Of a stretch of DNA of 46,793 bases, positions 8,774 to 17,753 are shown piece by piece; the first letter of the stretch is position 1; every line of letters begins with the position of its first letter. This DNA comes from JBBSGA01 sp038254585 (lineage in GTDB: Bacteria > Chloroflexota > Chloroflexia > Chloroflexales > Kallotenuaceae), in assembly GCA_038254585.1 (NCBI GenBank), contig JBBSGA010000005.1, positions 1-46,793 of the forward strand, written 5' to 3'. The notes beneath the pieces are model-generated. The model was not told the origin of the DNA. It made no database searches and saw only the letters and a list, made by a program, of their open reading frames with translations. The position numbers and the translations under genes were made by a program.

Positions 8774-9340
8774 ATGGCTCAGCAATTAGACGGACAGAAG
8801 GTCGCCATCCTGGTGGCCGATGGCTTTGAGCAGGTCGAGCTTACGGAGCCGAAGCGTGCGCTAGAGCAGGCAGGCGCTCAGACTCAGATTGTCTCGCCGG
8901 CTAAAGGGCAGGTCAAAGGGTGGCAGCACACCGAATGGGGCGACCGGTTCCCGGTCGACGTCCCCCTCGAGAATGCGAACCCGACCGAGTACACGGCGCT
9001 CCTGCTTCCCGGCGGCGTCATGAACCCGGATAAGCTGCGCCGCAACCCCAAGGCGCTCCAATTCGTCAAGGCATTTTTCGACGCGGGAAAGCCGGTGGCC
9101 GCGATCTGCCACGGCCCGTGGACGCTGATCGATGCCGGCGTCGTCCGTGGCCGGACGATCACGTCGTACGAGTCGATCCAGACCGACCTCAAGAACGCCG
9201 GTGCGAACTGGGTCGATCAGGAAGTCGTCGTGGACAACGGCCTGGTATCGAGCCGCAAGCCGGATGATATCCCGGCCTTCAACCGCAAGATGATCGAGGA
9301 ATTCGCCGAGGGCCGGCACAGCCGGGAGCGCGGCGCGTAG
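8774..9340 (+). CDS. PfpI/DJ-1-family glyoxalase/protease-like protein
   Basis: A 188-residue cytosolic member of the DJ-1/PfpI superfamily. Members act as glyoxalase or deglycase-type stress enzymes and were earlier called intracellular proteases. The nucleophilic elbow AAICHGPW places the catalytic Cys at 112 with His at 113, and the acid is the Glu in DGFEQVELTEP near the N-terminus (about 19). Length is standard. The start has a near-perfect AAGGAGGAG ribosome site, suggesting high expression. A Rho-independent terminator follows at once, so it is probably a single-gene transcript. Confidence 0.92.
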   Translation: MAQQLDGQKVAILVADGFEQVELTEPKRALEQAGAQTQIVSPAKGQVKGWQHTEWGDRFPVDVPLENANPTEYTALLLPGGVMNPDKLRRNPKALQFVKAFFDAGKPVAAICHGPWTLIDAGVVRGRTITSYESIQTDLKNAGANWVDQEVVVDNGLVSSRKPDDIPAFNRKMIEEFAEGRHSRERGA

Positions 9341-9353
9341 CCCTTGTCTTTAC

Positions 9354-9386
9354 GCCTCCTCCCCGGAGCGGGAGGATGCTTTTTTG
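9354..9386 (+). terminator. Rho-independent terminator after the PfpI gene
   Basis: A GC-rich hairpin with CTCCC pairing GGGAG around a short loop, inside flanking complementary CC/GG, is followed by GATGC and a six-T run. It lies 14 bases after the PfpI stop codon. Confidence 0.75.
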
Positions 9387-9528
9387 TTGCCCTCGACTGC
9401 CCCTGTGTATGGTTCCACAGGTCGAAAGCTGGTACGCTACGCTGCAGGCAGCAGCGCTTTACCCGTAATCCGCCGGACTCATTTCGATTTCTGTGCGCTG
9501 GCGATCTTTAGGGAAAAGGGAGAGACGC

Positions 9529-10254
9529 ATGGCCGGTACTGGTACGATCAGTTCTTTAGCGGGGGCGGGCGGCAACAACGTTACCGTTCCACGGCATAAG
9601 CCCGCCGATCAAGTGATGGATGCGTATTGGGTCGTTCCCGATGGTCCGGGTCCCTTCCCGGGCGTCGTCGTCATCCACGAGATCTACGGCCTCAACGACA
9701 ATATCCGAGATATTGCGCGACGTTTTGCCGCCGCGGGCTACGCCGCCCTGGCCATCGACCTTTTCTCGGGCAAGAGTCGTCCCCTCTGTCTCATGCGCAT
9801 CGTCTATGGCATGCTCCTCCGGCCGCTCAAGAACGGGGTTGTCAAGGATCTGGAGGCGACCTTGAGCTATCTACGGGCTCAGCCCGAGGTGGACAAGACA
9901 CGGGTTGGCATGATCGGCTTCTGCATGGGTGGCGGCTACGCGCTGCAGCTGGCCTGCGTCGACGGCGATATGCGTGCCGCCTCGGTCTTTTACGGCGCCA
10001 ACCCGCGCCCGCTCGACGCCGTCGCGCGCGCCTGCCCAATCGTCGGCAGCTACCCCGAAAAGGACTTTACCGCCGGCATGGCCCGTAAGCTCGAGGCGAA
10101 GCTCGATCACTACAGCGTTCCGCACGACATCAAAATCTACCCGAACGCCCGGCACTCGTTCTTCAACGATCGAGGCGCGGCGTATGCTCCGGCGGCCGCG
10201 ACCGATGCGTGGCGGCGCACGCTCGCTTTTTTCGAAGAACAGGTTAAGCGCTAG
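9529..10254 (+). CDS. Dienelactone hydrolase family protein
   Basis: A 241-residue alpha/beta hydrolase of the carboxymethylenebutenolidase type. VVVIHEIYGLNDNIRD near residue 42 is the family's oxyanion-hole/Glu segment. The nucleophile elbow is GFCMGGGYA with a catalytic Cys at about 129. The His is in NARHSFFND (about 213) and an Asp lies between. The ATG at 9529 is preceded by AAAGGGAGAG. The N-terminal TISSLAGAGGNNVTVPRHK looks like the usual lead strand. The true substrate may not be dienelactone; many relatives are general esterases. It converges on the dehydrogenase at 10,315, with a 7-bp, 18-base-loop inverted repeat (10,278-10,309) between them. Confidence 0.88.
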   Translation: MAGTGTISSLAGAGGNNVTVPRHKPADQVMDAYWVVPDGPGPFPGVVVIHEIYGLNDNIRDIARRFAAAGYAALAIDLFSGKSRPLCLMRIVYGMLLRPLKNGVVKDLEATLSYLRAQPEVDKTRVGMIGFCMGGGYALQLACVDGDMRAASVFYGANPRPLDAVARACPIVGSYPEKDFTAGMARKLEAKLDHYSVPHDIKIYPNARHSFFNDRGAAYAPAAATDAWRRTLAFFEEQVKR

Positions 10255-10277
10255 ATGCCGCTTGCTTTGCCGTACGA

Positions 10278-10309
10278 GGAGCCGGCGTCTGCGCAATCAG
10301 CTCGGCTCC
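10278..10309. terminator. Inverted repeat between convergent genes
   Basis: GGAGCCG and CGGCTCC pair across an 18-base loop in the 60-base gap between the dienelactone hydrolase and the convergent alcohol dehydrogenase. No T-tract is present. A bidirectional terminator role is likely only from position. Confidence 0.35.
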
Positions 10310-10314
10310 AGGCA

Positions 10315-11352
10315 TCAGTCGGGCCTCAGCGCCACCTTAACATACCCGCCGCGCCCGGCGATCAGGTCGGCAAAGACGTCGGCGCCCTGCCGAAGGCTGC
10401 GCTCGGAGACCCAGCCGGTGTCGCCCACTGCTCGATCACGCAGCAGCGCAACGGACCGGCCGAACTCTTCGGGAAGGTAGGCGAAGGCGCCGGCTATCTC
10501 GATCTCCTGGCGGACGAGGTAGTTCGCTTCGATCTCGGAGGTCTCGTGGTGGAGGCCAATAAAGACCGCACGTCCTCCCGGACGCACGGCCCGGACTGCC
10601 TGTGCGCGTGTGCTCTGAAGTCCAACTGCGTCGACCGCCGCCACCACGCCCAGTCCGTCGGTAAATCCCTGAACGGCGGCCGCGACATCGCCTTGATCGG
10701 CCTGGACTGTTTCCGTCGCGCCGAGCCTGTGGGCGACCTTCAGGCGCTCCTCGCTGGTGTCGGTGATCATGATCGGTCCTGACTGCGCGTGGCGCGCAGC
10801 TACGAGGCATAGCAGGCCGATCGAGCCGGCGCCCAGAATCAGCAGCGGCTCGCCGGGCCTGAGGCGGGTCTGCGTAACCGCGCGGATGCCGCAGGCGAGC
10901 GGCTCGGCTAGGGCGGCCTCGGCATCCGTGAGCTCGGCAGGAACGCTGTAGCACTGTATGGCGGGCACCGTGACGAGCGAGGCCAGCCCTCCCGGCCGGT
11001 GAATCCCGACGATCTGGCGCCGCCGGCACAGGTTCGGTCGCCCGGCCCGGCATAGGTCGCACTCGCCGCAGGCGATGAGGGGGTTGACGACCACGCGCTG
11101 CCCGATCCGTGCGGCATCGGCCGAGGCGAGGAGGTCACCTTCCGGGCCTACAGCCTCGATCGTCCCCACGATCTCATGCCCCATGACCAGCGGAGGTACA
11201 CGCAGGCTATTCTGTCCGATATAGCCGCTGAGGTCCGACCCGCAGATGCCCACCGCGGCTACGCGCAGGCGCACTTCGCCGGTCTGCAGCTCCGGAGCCG
11301 GTAGCTCTTGCATCTCCATCTGCCGTGGTCCCGTCCAAACTAATGCTTGCAT
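10315..11352 (-). CDS. Zinc-dependent alcohol dehydrogenase (galactitol-1-phosphate/threonine dehydrogenase type)
   Basis: A 345-residue MDR dehydrogenase. The catalytic zinc site is VGICGSDLSGYIG (about 36-48) with GHEIVG (about 60). The structural zinc loop is CGECDLCRAGRPNLC (about 96-110). The NAD site is LLILGAGSIGLL (about 168-179). It should oxidise a polyol, polyol phosphate or amino alcohol. The ATG at 11,352 has GGAG just upstream. It is divergent from the subtilase gene. It differs clearly from the dehydrogenase at 378 and from the zinc-less one at 30,705, so the three are not recent duplicates. Confidence 0.9.
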   Translation of the reverse strand: MQALVWTGPRQMEMQELPAPELQTGEVRLRVAAVGICGSDLSGYIGQNSLRVPPLVMGHEIVGTIEAVGPEGDLLASADAARIGQRVVVNPLIACGECDLCRAGRPNLCRRRQIVGIHRPGGLASLVTVPAIQCYSVPAELTDAEAALAEPLACGIRAVTQTRLRPGEPLLILGAGSIGLLCLVAARHAQSGPIMITDTSEERLKVAHRLGATETVQADQGDVAAAVQGFTDGLGVVAAVDAVGLQSTRAQAVRAVRPGGRAVFIGLHHETSEIEANYLVRQEIEIAGAFAYLPEEFGRSVALLRDRAVGDTGWVSERSLRQGADVFADLIAGRGGYVKVALRPD

Positions 11353-11545
11353 TGCGGCTCCTTGCGAACGCTCTATCGATCTGCCAGCATCGCCGGTGCG
11401 ATACTCGCCTGCTTCGGTGGGTCATGCCGGTTGGATAGGACTATTGGGCTAGCCGCGCAGACCGAGCAAGACTCATTTACGGATTATAATGCCTTGGCAG
11501 CATTCGACGGCGCCATCTGTGGCGCGCATCAGGAAACAGCGGTCT

Positions 11546-13033
11546 ATGCGCCCCCCTACCTTTTTCGCTTGCCGCCGGCCAGCGTATTGTTTCGGCCGCC
11601 AAGTGTGGTTGGCGGTCGTTCTCCTGCTTATCGCCGCAGTCATCTCGACAGGCGCACCCACTGCCCGAGCGACAGCTGTGCCGTCCATCTCCCCTGTGCC
11701 GCTCGTTTCCCCTGCCATCGTCGCACGGGCGAAGATGATGGGCACCGCGCGCGTTATCGTCGGGCTCAACCTGCCGTTTCGACCGGAGGGACGCCTTCGA
11801 TCGGCGACGGATCGCGCGGCGCAGCGTGGGCAGATCAAGCAGCGTCAGGATGCACTGCTTCAGCGTCTGCATGGACATGCTGCCCGCAACGTCCACAAGT
11901 TTGAATTTATCCCGTACATCGTCATGGAGGTCGATGCCGCGAGTCTGGGCGTGCTGCTGTCTGATCCAGACGTCGGGAGCGTGGCAGACGATCGGCCGGT
12001 GCCGCCTGCGCTAGCACAAAGCACTCCACTGATCGGCGCTACACGTGCCTGGGCCTCCGGCTACACCGGGGCGGGCCAGGTGGTAGCCATACTCGACACG
12101 GGCGTCGATCGGAACCATCCTTTTCTTGCCGGCAAGGTTGTCTCCGAGGCGTGCTACTCCTCGACCGATCCCAGCTCCGGCTCGACGACGCTCTGCCCCG
12201 ATCACTCCGAGGGCGAAGTAGCCGCGGGCGCTGCCATAAACTGCGATACCACGCTGAGCGCCTGCGCGCACGGGACCCACGTCGCGGGCATCGCGGCCGG
12301 ACGTGGCGCGAGCTTTTCGGGTGTCGCGCCGGACGCGACGATCCTGGCGATCCAGATCTACTCGCGCTTCGACTCGGCAGCCTACTGTAGCACAAGCATT
12401 CCTTGCGTGCTCAGCTTCGCCTCCGACCAGGTACGTGGGCTCGAACATGTCTATGCGCTCAGCAGTACCTATTCGATTGCCGCGGTGAACATGAGCCTGG
12501 GAAGCGGTGCGTATAGCAGCACAGCCGAGTGCGATGCCGACCCGGCTAATGCTTCGATCAAAACTGCTCTCGATACGCTCCGCTCCGTGGGAATAGCAAC
12601 GGTCATCTCTGCCGGCAACAATGGCTTCTCGAGTCAGATGAGTGCTCCCGGCTGTATCTCCTCCGCGATCAGCGTCGGCTCGACCACCAAGACAGATAGC
12701 ATCTCGTGGTTTTCGAATAGCGCGTCGTGGCTATCGCTGCTCGCGCCCGGCGCGAATATCTACTCGTCCGTTCCTGGCGGCGGATATGCCACGATGTCCG
12801 GCACCTCGATGGCCGCTCCGCACGTGACCGGCGCGTGGGCCGTGCTGAAGTCCAAGGCGCCGTCCGCGACGGTCGACCAGGTTTTGACGGCGCTGCAGAG
12901 CACGGGCGTGGTGCTCCTCGACTCGCGCAACAACCTTGGCAAGCCTCGCATTCAGGTCGACGCCGCGCTTGCTGCGCCGGCGCTCTCCCTCCAGGACAAA
13001 GTCTATTTCCCGCTGATCGAAGGAGGCGGCTAG
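11546..13033 (+). CDS. Secreted subtilisin-like serine protease (S8)
   Basis: A 495-residue exported protease. An N-terminal hydrophobic segment (VWLAVVLLLIAAVISTGAPTARA) is a signal peptide with an Ala-x-Ala cleavage site. An inhibitor-I9-like propeptide follows (about 60-140, ending near FIPYIVMEVDAASLGVLLSD). The catalytic triad is clear: Asp in VAILDTGVDRNHP (about 190), His in HGTHVAGIAAG (about 250) and Ser in SGTSMAAPHVTGAW (about 420). I chose the ATG at 11,546, with AGGA about 11 bases upstream. The ATG at 11,489 overlaps a TATAAT (11,485-11,490) and has no ribosome site. No cell-wall anchor is visible, so the enzyme is probably released. Confidence 0.9.
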   Translation: MRPPTFFACRRPAYCFGRQVWLAVVLLLIAAVISTGAPTARATAVPSISPVPLVSPAIVARAKMMGTARVIVGLNLPFRPEGRLRSATDRAAQRGQIKQRQDALLQRLHGHAARNVHKFEFIPYIVMEVDAASLGVLLSDPDVGSVADDRPVPPALAQSTPLIGATRAWASGYTGAGQVVAILDTGVDRNHPFLAGKVVSEACYSSTDPSSGSTTLCPDHSEGEVAAGAAINCDTTLSACAHGTHVAGIAAGRGASFSGVAPDATILAIQIYSRFDSAAYCSTSIPCVLSFASDQVRGLEHVYALSSTYSIAAVNMSLGSGAYSSTAECDADPANASIKTALDTLRSVGIATVISAGNNGFSSQMSAPGCISSAISVGSTTKTDSISWFSNSASWLSLLAPGANIYSSVPGGGYATMSGTSMAAPHVTGAWAVLKSKAPSATVDQVLTALQSTGVVLLDSRNNLGKPRIQVDAALAAPALSLQDKVYFPLIEGGG

Positions 13034-13225
13034 ACGGAGCCGCTGAATGCTGAAGGGCGTGGAAAGCAGTTGGGATAGCGAATGAAGATTTTCCGATCGC
13101 GAATTTCGTCGTTCGATGCTCGCATACTGCAGCGGCCGGATGCCGGGCCGCCTCGATGGCCCGAGTGGGTGCGATGGGAGGGATAATGCAAATCTGGCGA
13201 GTTATCGCCGGGTCCTTCGGCGCCG

Positions 13226-13591
13226 CTAGTTGAGATATTCGCCCAGGAGGTCGAGAAAGGCGCGAACGGAGAAAGGCTTGCGGAGGATCGCGACGGCGCC
13301 GTGGAGCTGGCCGTCTTCTTCTTCCACCTGATTCGCCGTCATCATGATCACTGGCGGGTGTGCCGGCTGCCGGCGCTCTAGCTCCTTTAGGATGGCCCAT
13401 CCGTCTTGCTGCGGCAGCCGCACATCCAGCAGCATCAGACGTGGCTGCTCCCGTGCCAGAAGCTCGATCGCGGTTGGGCCGTCCGACGCGCTGATAACCT
13501 GCCAGTCGCGCTCTTCGGCCGCCATGACCACGAGCTCAACGATCCATGGATCGTCGTCGACCACCAGGATATCGGCGGGCTTATCAGACAT
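13226..13591 (-). CDS. Stand-alone response-regulator receiver protein
   Basis: A 121-residue CheY-like receiver without an output domain. The acidic pocket DDD is at 11-13, the phosphorylation Asp sits in MLLDVRLPQQDGW (about 57), Thr in MMTANQ (about 85) and Lys in ILRKPFS (about 107). It starts 8 bases after the stop of the receiver-kinase gene and so belongs to the same transcript. It probably relays phosphate from one of the two kinases to a protein partner rather than DNA. Its target is not in the window. The 190 bases beyond its 3' end, up to the subtilase, hold short GC-rich repeats but no gene. Confidence 0.9.
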   Translation of the reverse strand: MSDKPADILVVDDDPWIVELVVMAAEERDWQVISASDGPTAIELLAREQPRLMLLDVRLPQQDGWAILKELERRQPAHPPVIMMTANQVEEEDGQLHGAVAILRKPFSVRAFLDLLGEYLN

Positions 13592-13599
13592 CGATCCTC

Positions 13600-14913
13600 C
13601 TAGGCTACCGTCCGCTGAGATGGGGCGGTGGTCTCGTTCAGCTCGGCATCGTGCACCGGCAGGATGATCGAGAAGGTCGTGCCTGCTCCTTCCTTACTTT
13701 CAAACTCGATCCAGCCGCCGTGCTGCTGCACAATCTCATTGCTGATGAACAGTCCCAGACCGAGGCCGCTCTGATAGGCCTCGGCATTGCTCGCACGGAA
13801 AAACTTGGCGAAGAGCTCAGCTCGCGCCTCCGGCGGAATGCCAATGCCGCGATCGGTAACGCTGATGCGTACGAAGCGATCCGTGGTCGCACTTTCCGGC
13901 ACCAACGCTATCGTGACGGTAACGGACGTGCCGACCGAGCTATATTTGATGGCATTGCTCAACAGATTGCTGAGTACCTGCTCTAGCCTATCGCAGTCCC
14001 ACGATCCCGGACAGCACTCGATCTGTCGCTCAAAGCTGATCTCCCGTAGGGGATAGACGAGGGCGAAGCGCTCGATGACATCCGTTACACACCGCACGAG
14101 GTCGGCGGGCGCCGGCCGGAGGACCAGCCTGCGCTGCTCGATATTCGTTAGGCTCAGGAGCTCGTTGACGAGATCGCTTAGCCGCTCCACCTGCTGCGAT
14201 ACGAGCGTAATGATACGCTCTTGGCGGGCGTCGAGCGTTCCGAAGCGCATTCGCAGCAGGTCGGTGAAGCCCCGCAGACCCGTAAGCGGAGTGCGGAGCT
14301 CGTGTGCCACCATCGATAGGAACGAGGACTTGCGTTCGTTCAGCTCCTGGAGGTGCGCCGTCTGCTGCTGCTCGACCGCGTAGAGGCGAGCGAGCTCCGC
14401 ATTAGCATGCTCGGTTGCCTCCACTTGTGCCGCGAGCTGCGCCGTCGCGGCCCGGACCTTCTCCTGAAGCTCGTCTGCGAAGCCGGCGATGCGCGCGTTG
14501 GCGTCCTCGAGCTCGGCCACGCGCGCCTTGAGTGCGAGAGCCAGGCCGCGCTTTTCGAGGCCCCGTGCGATCGTCAGCTTGAGCTCGTTAACGTCGCACG
14601 GCTTGATCAGGTAGTCATACGCGCCGGCTCGCAGCGCCTGAATCGCCGACTTGAGCGATGCATATCCCGTCAACATGATCACGACAAGCTCGGGATCGAT
14701 CGTCTTAACGGCGCGCAGCATGTCCATACCGTCCCGCTCGTCGATGCGAAGATCCGTCAGCACGAGATCGAAAGCTCCCTGGCGGAGCAAATTGAGGCCT
14801 TCGTCCGTCTTCTGAGCGATCCGGACCACGTGGCCATCCTCTTCGAGCACGGCCTGGATCGTGATGAGGACGCCCTCTTCATCGTCGATGACGAGGATCC
14901 TACCCGGCTGCAT
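13600..14913 (-). CDS. Hybrid protein: N-terminal receiver plus histidine kinase
   Basis: A 437-residue cytosolic signalling protein. A receiver domain comes first (ILVIDDEEG, Asp in LVLTDLRIDERDG at about 54, Lys in YLIKPCD at about 104). A long coiled coil follows (about 120-210, rich in Ala/Glu/Gln). The HisKA domain has phospho-acceptor His in MVAHELRTPLTGL (about 213). The HATPase domain has the N box LSNLLSNAIKYS, the G1 box VTDRGIGIP and the G2 box GLGLGLFIS. No membrane segment is present, so its input is phosphate from another kinase, very likely the neighbour whose 3' end it overlaps by 14 bases. Histidine kinases with a receiver at the N-terminus are common relay intermediates. Confidence 0.92.
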   Translation of the reverse strand: MQPGRILVIDDEEGVLITIQAVLEEDGHVVRIAQKTDEGLNLLRQGAFDLVLTDLRIDERDGMDMLRAVKTIDPELVVIMLTGYASLKSAIQALRAGAYDYLIKPCDVNELKLTIARGLEKRGLALALKARVAELEDANARIAGFADELQEKVRAATAQLAAQVEATEHANAELARLYAVEQQQTAHLQELNERKSSFLSMVAHELRTPLTGLRGFTDLLRMRFGTLDARQERIITLVSQQVERLSDLVNELLSLTNIEQRRLVLRPAPADLVRCVTDVIERFALVYPLREISFERQIECCPGSWDCDRLEQVLSNLLSNAIKYSSVGTSVTVTIALVPESATTDRFVRISVTDRGIGIPPEARAELFAKFFRASNAEAYQSGLGLGLFISNEIVQQHGGWIEFESKEGAGTTFSIILPVHDAELNETTAPSQRTVA

Positions 14914-17035
14914 TGTCGGCCTCCACCGGCAAGAAGATTGTGAACGTCGTTCCCCGCCCGATGCGGCTCCTGACCTTCATCTGCCCGCCGTGGTCTTCGA
15001 CGATGCCCGCGCTCACCCACAACCCCAAGCCGGTGCCTTTCCCTTCGGTCTTCGTCGTAAAGAAAGGCTCGAAAATGTGGTCAAGGTGCTCGGACCGGAT
15101 GCCGCCGCCGGTGTCGCGGAAATTGACGACGAGCGAGCGCCGGGAGACGTAGGCGGCGTCGTCCGTCTCCGCAACCGACGTCGTGATCGTTAGATTGCCG
15201 CCACTGGCCATCGCCTGCTGACTATTGATGATGAGATTCATGAACACCTGCCGGAGCTGATCGCCGGCCGCCATGATATATGGCAGATGAGGAGCAAGAT
15301 CGAGGTGCACCGCGACGCCGCTCTGTTGCAGCACCTTCCCAAGCAATTCGACGACTTCGCAAAGGATCTGATTGACATCCGTGTGCTGGCGGTCGACCGA
15401 TGGCCGGTAAAACCCGAGCATCTGCTTGATGATATTCGAGACCCGCTGAGTCTCCTTATTTGCGATTTCCAGAAACCTGTAGTTAGGCGAATCCGGCGGC
15501 GTCCGTGTAACCAGCAGATAGAGCGAGTTCTTGATGGCTTCAAGTGGGTTATTGATCTCATGTGCGATCGACGCCGCGAGCCGGCCCGTCGCCGCCAGCT
15601 TTTCTGACTCGAAGAGCTGTTGCTCCACGCGGCGCCACTCGAGTTCTCGCAAGCGCGTGAGATCGTGAAGCACCGATACGACGGCTTGGACCTGGCCGAG
15701 CGCGTCGAAGATCGCGCCCGATTTGACGACCATGGTCAGCATCTCTTCGGTCGCCGGATCCTGAAGCTGCAGCTCCGCCGAAGTGACCTTCGTGGGCTCG
15801 AGCAGCAGTCCGCCGACGAAGGAGGTAAACTTGGCGTCGTTGGAGGAGAAAATACTTGCCCTCGACCGCCGCGAGATCGCGCCACGCGGCGCCTGAAAGA
15901 GCTGCCGCGCCTGGTCGTTGATCAGGATGATGCGATTGTTGGCGTCGGTCACGATAATTGGATCCGCGACGTTTCGCAGGATCAGATTGAGCCGGTCACG
16001 CTCCTGGCGCACCTCCTCTTCGGCCTGCTCCAGCTGGAGCAGCTGGCGGTCCAGCTCCTGGCTGGCTTCGCGCAAGTCGGAGACATTTTTGAGAATCGAG
16101 ACGATCGTGCGCTTGTCGCGGGATGAGCTCGGCGCCTGCCGCGCGATGATCTCATAGAGGAGCTCGGTACCCTCGATCGGATCGACCAGCGTCAGATCGC
16201 GCCGCAGGGCGCCGCGCTGATCGAGGGCCAGGCTCGAAAGCATCGCAGAGAAAAGGAAGTTGTTCATCTCGATGGCGTGCCGCTTGCCTTCGCTGTCGTC
16301 GCCGCTCAGCTGAAAGAGCTCCTGCGCCCGCTGATTCTGAAGCACGATGTTGTTGGCCTCGTCGGTGACGACGACCGGGTCGCTGACGCCGTTGACCATG
16401 CTCCACAGCCACTCGCGCTCGGTCTCGAGGCGAGCGACCATGTGTCGCATACGCTCGAGCTCTTCAGCTTGGCGCATGGCGTCGCCAACCTGGCCTGCGA
16501 GCTGCTCGATCCGTGCAACCGCATCGGGGCTCAGTGGCTGCAATGAGCCTATGACGAGGACGCCAAGCGTTGGGTAGTCAGGCGATTGCGCAAGCCCCAC
16601 ATCCTTTAAGATCGGAACGAGGAGCACCGCGCGAACGCCAGCTGCGATGAGGAGGCCTCGCAAAGCAGGCGCGACGCGATAGTCGTTGTCCAGGTCATCC
16701 GCTTGCGCCGACCGGGCGGTCAGCGCGACGTCGACCGTAATGGATTGCGCTCCGGCGAGTGGGATCCTGATCGCCTCGATCTGCGCCGCGTCGAGACCCG
16801 CCGCGTAGGCGCCCTGCAGCACGCCGCGCTCCGGATCGATCATCAATGCCGCGCCGATGTCGGACGAAGCGGCTTGGAGCACAGTGTCCAGCAGCGATTG
16901 CAGCAGCGCATCCGAATCGAGCTGATCATGCAGGGTCAGCCGGACCGCCGGTGCCGCCGGCACTGTCCATAGCCCGGCAGACGGACTATAGGCTCCGGTC
17001 GAGGTGTTCAGGGGGCCGCTATGCATGGCGCACAT
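14900..17035 (-). CDS. Soluble GAF-PAS-PAS sensor histidine kinase
   Basis: A 711-residue multi-sensor kinase without transmembrane segments. A GAF-like domain occupies about 30-190. Two PAS domains follow at about 205-330 (VNGVSDPVVVTDEANNIVLQN) and 350-470 (LRNVADPIIVTDANNRIILIN). The HisKA phospho-acceptor is in IAHEINNPLEAI (about 492). The HATPase boxes are LIINSQQAM, FRDTGGGI and GKGTGLGLWVSAG. The two PAS domains look like an internal duplication. Its ATG is 14 bases after the gvpA stop and no terminator is seen, so it appears to be read with the gas-vesicle genes. The signal (redox, light, gas or a small ligand) cannot be told from the sequence. Confidence 0.92.
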   Translation of the reverse strand: MCAMHSGPLNTSTGAYSPSAGLWTVPAAPAVRLTLHDQLDSDALLQSLLDTVLQAASSDIGAALMIDPERGVLQGAYAAGLDAAQIEAIRIPLAGAQSITVDVALTARSAQADDLDNDYRVAPALRGLLIAAGVRAVLLVPILKDVGLAQSPDYPTLGVLVIGSLQPLSPDAVARIEQLAGQVGDAMRQAEELERMRHMVARLETEREWLWSMVNGVSDPVVVTDEANNIVLQNQRAQELFQLSGDDSEGKRHAIEMNNFLFSAMLSSLALDQRGALRRDLTLVDPIEGTELLYEIIARQAPSSSRDKRTIVSILKNVSDLREASQELDRQLLQLEQAEEEVRQERDRLNLILRNVADPIIVTDANNRIILINDQARQLFQAPRGAISRRSRASIFSSNDAKFTSFVGGLLLEPTKVTSAELQLQDPATEEMLTMVVKSGAIFDALGQVQAVVSVLHDLTRLRELEWRRVEQQLFESEKLAATGRLAASIAHEINNPLEAIKNSLYLLVTRTPPDSPNYRFLEIANKETQRVSNIIKQMLGFYRPSVDRQHTDVNQILCEVVELLGKVLQQSGVAVHLDLAPHLPYIMAAGDQLRQVFMNLIINSQQAMASGGNLTITTSVAETDDAAYVSRRSLVVNFRDTGGGIRSEHLDHIFEPFFTTKTEGKGTGLGLWVSAGIVEDHGGQMKVRSRIGRGTTFTIFLPVEADNAAG

Positions 17036-17049
17036 AATGGGACACTACT

Positions 17050-17340
17050 CTAAGGCTCCGCGATATCAGGGGCGCGAGTTACGCGGGTCGTGGTAGGCTC
17101 GACCACTTCATCGCGCGCGGCCGGGAGCGCGGGCCGGCTGACAGGCCCGGTGATTCCGACGGCCTCCGCGTACTTGAGATATGTCTCGATCGAGGCTACG
17201 ACGACGCGCGCCTCAATCGTGATTAAGTCGATGCCGACGAGTGAGATACGTACCCACGCGTCGATCACAATACCTTTATCGAGAACACGATCCAGAACGT
17301 CGATGAGACTAGTACCGCCGGGTGCGCGTTCGACTGGCAT
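17050..17340 (-). CDS. gvpA: Major gas-vesicle structural protein GvpA
   Basis: A 96-residue protein whose core (about 10-62) is almost the textbook GvpA sequence: DVLDRVLDKGIVIDAWVRIS, then VGIDLITIEARVVVASIETY and LKYAEAVG. GvpA forms the helical ribbed protein shell that encloses the gas space and keeps water out. A polar C-terminal tail of about 30 residues (PAARDEVVEPTTTRVT and beyond) extends past the cyanobacterial length, as in some actinobacterial versions. An AAAGGA ribosome site lies before the ATG. It is the last gas-vesicle gene of the cluster, unlike many clusters where the shell gene comes first. Confidence 0.95.
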   Translation of the reverse strand: MPVERAPGGTSLIDVLDRVLDKGIVIDAWVRISLVGIDLITIEARVVVASIETYLKYAEAVGITGPVSRPALPAARDEVVEPTTTRVTRAPDIAEP

Positions 17341-17388
17341 AGTGCTTGGTCCTTTCTGCGTCGGAGGTCGTGGGTTGCAGTGGAACGA

Positions 17389-17742
17389 TCAGAGGCCGAT
17401 ATCCGGCCGCTTGGTTCCAGCCTCCCCCGGCACCTCCTCTGTGCCACCGCGTGTCGACAGCTGTGCTTCGAGCTGCGCGATACGTTGCTGAAGCTCTGCG
17501 ATCGTGCGCTGGTCATGTGCCTCCTGGACGAGATTTCGATCGTAGCGCCACCAGTTGAGCCCGATCTGCTCGGCCTTGTCGATCGAGCAGACGAGCAGCC
17601 GGATCTGGATGGTCAAGAGCTCGACGTTCGCGAGCGAGATACGGATATCGCCTGCGACGACCAGACCTTTATCCAGGATGCGATCCAGAATATCGACCAG
17701 TCCCGGCGTACCGCTCACGAGCATGCTGCGTTCCCCGGCCAT
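17389..17742 (-). CDS. gvpJ: Gas-vesicle protein GvpJ
   Basis: A 117-residue GvpA-superfamily protein. The core LVDILDRILDKGLVVAGDIR continues to ISLANVELLTIQIRLLVCSI and DKAEQIGLNWWRYD. The NWW block and the coiled-coil tail (TIAELQQRIAQLEAQL) are what separate GvpJ from GvpA; they match the cyanobacterial GvpJ layout as I recall it. GvpJ is a minor shell or tip protein needed for assembly. The ATG at 17,742 is preferred over a codon two residues upstream because AGAGGAG precedes it. It starts 11 bases after the gvpK stop. Confidence 0.9.
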   Translation of the reverse strand: MAGERSMLVSGTPGLVDILDRILDKGLVVAGDIRISLANVELLTIQIRLLVCSIDKAEQIGLNWWRYDRNLVQEAHDQRTIAELQQRIAQLEAQLSTRGGTEEVPGEAGTKRPDIGL

Positions 17743-17753
17743 CGGCAACTCCT

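Noticed and set aside
11485..11490. TATAAT upstream of the subtilase as a full promoter
   Set aside because: No acceptable -35 box lies at 16-18 bases upstream, so only the -10 match is certain. It was used only against the 11,489 start.
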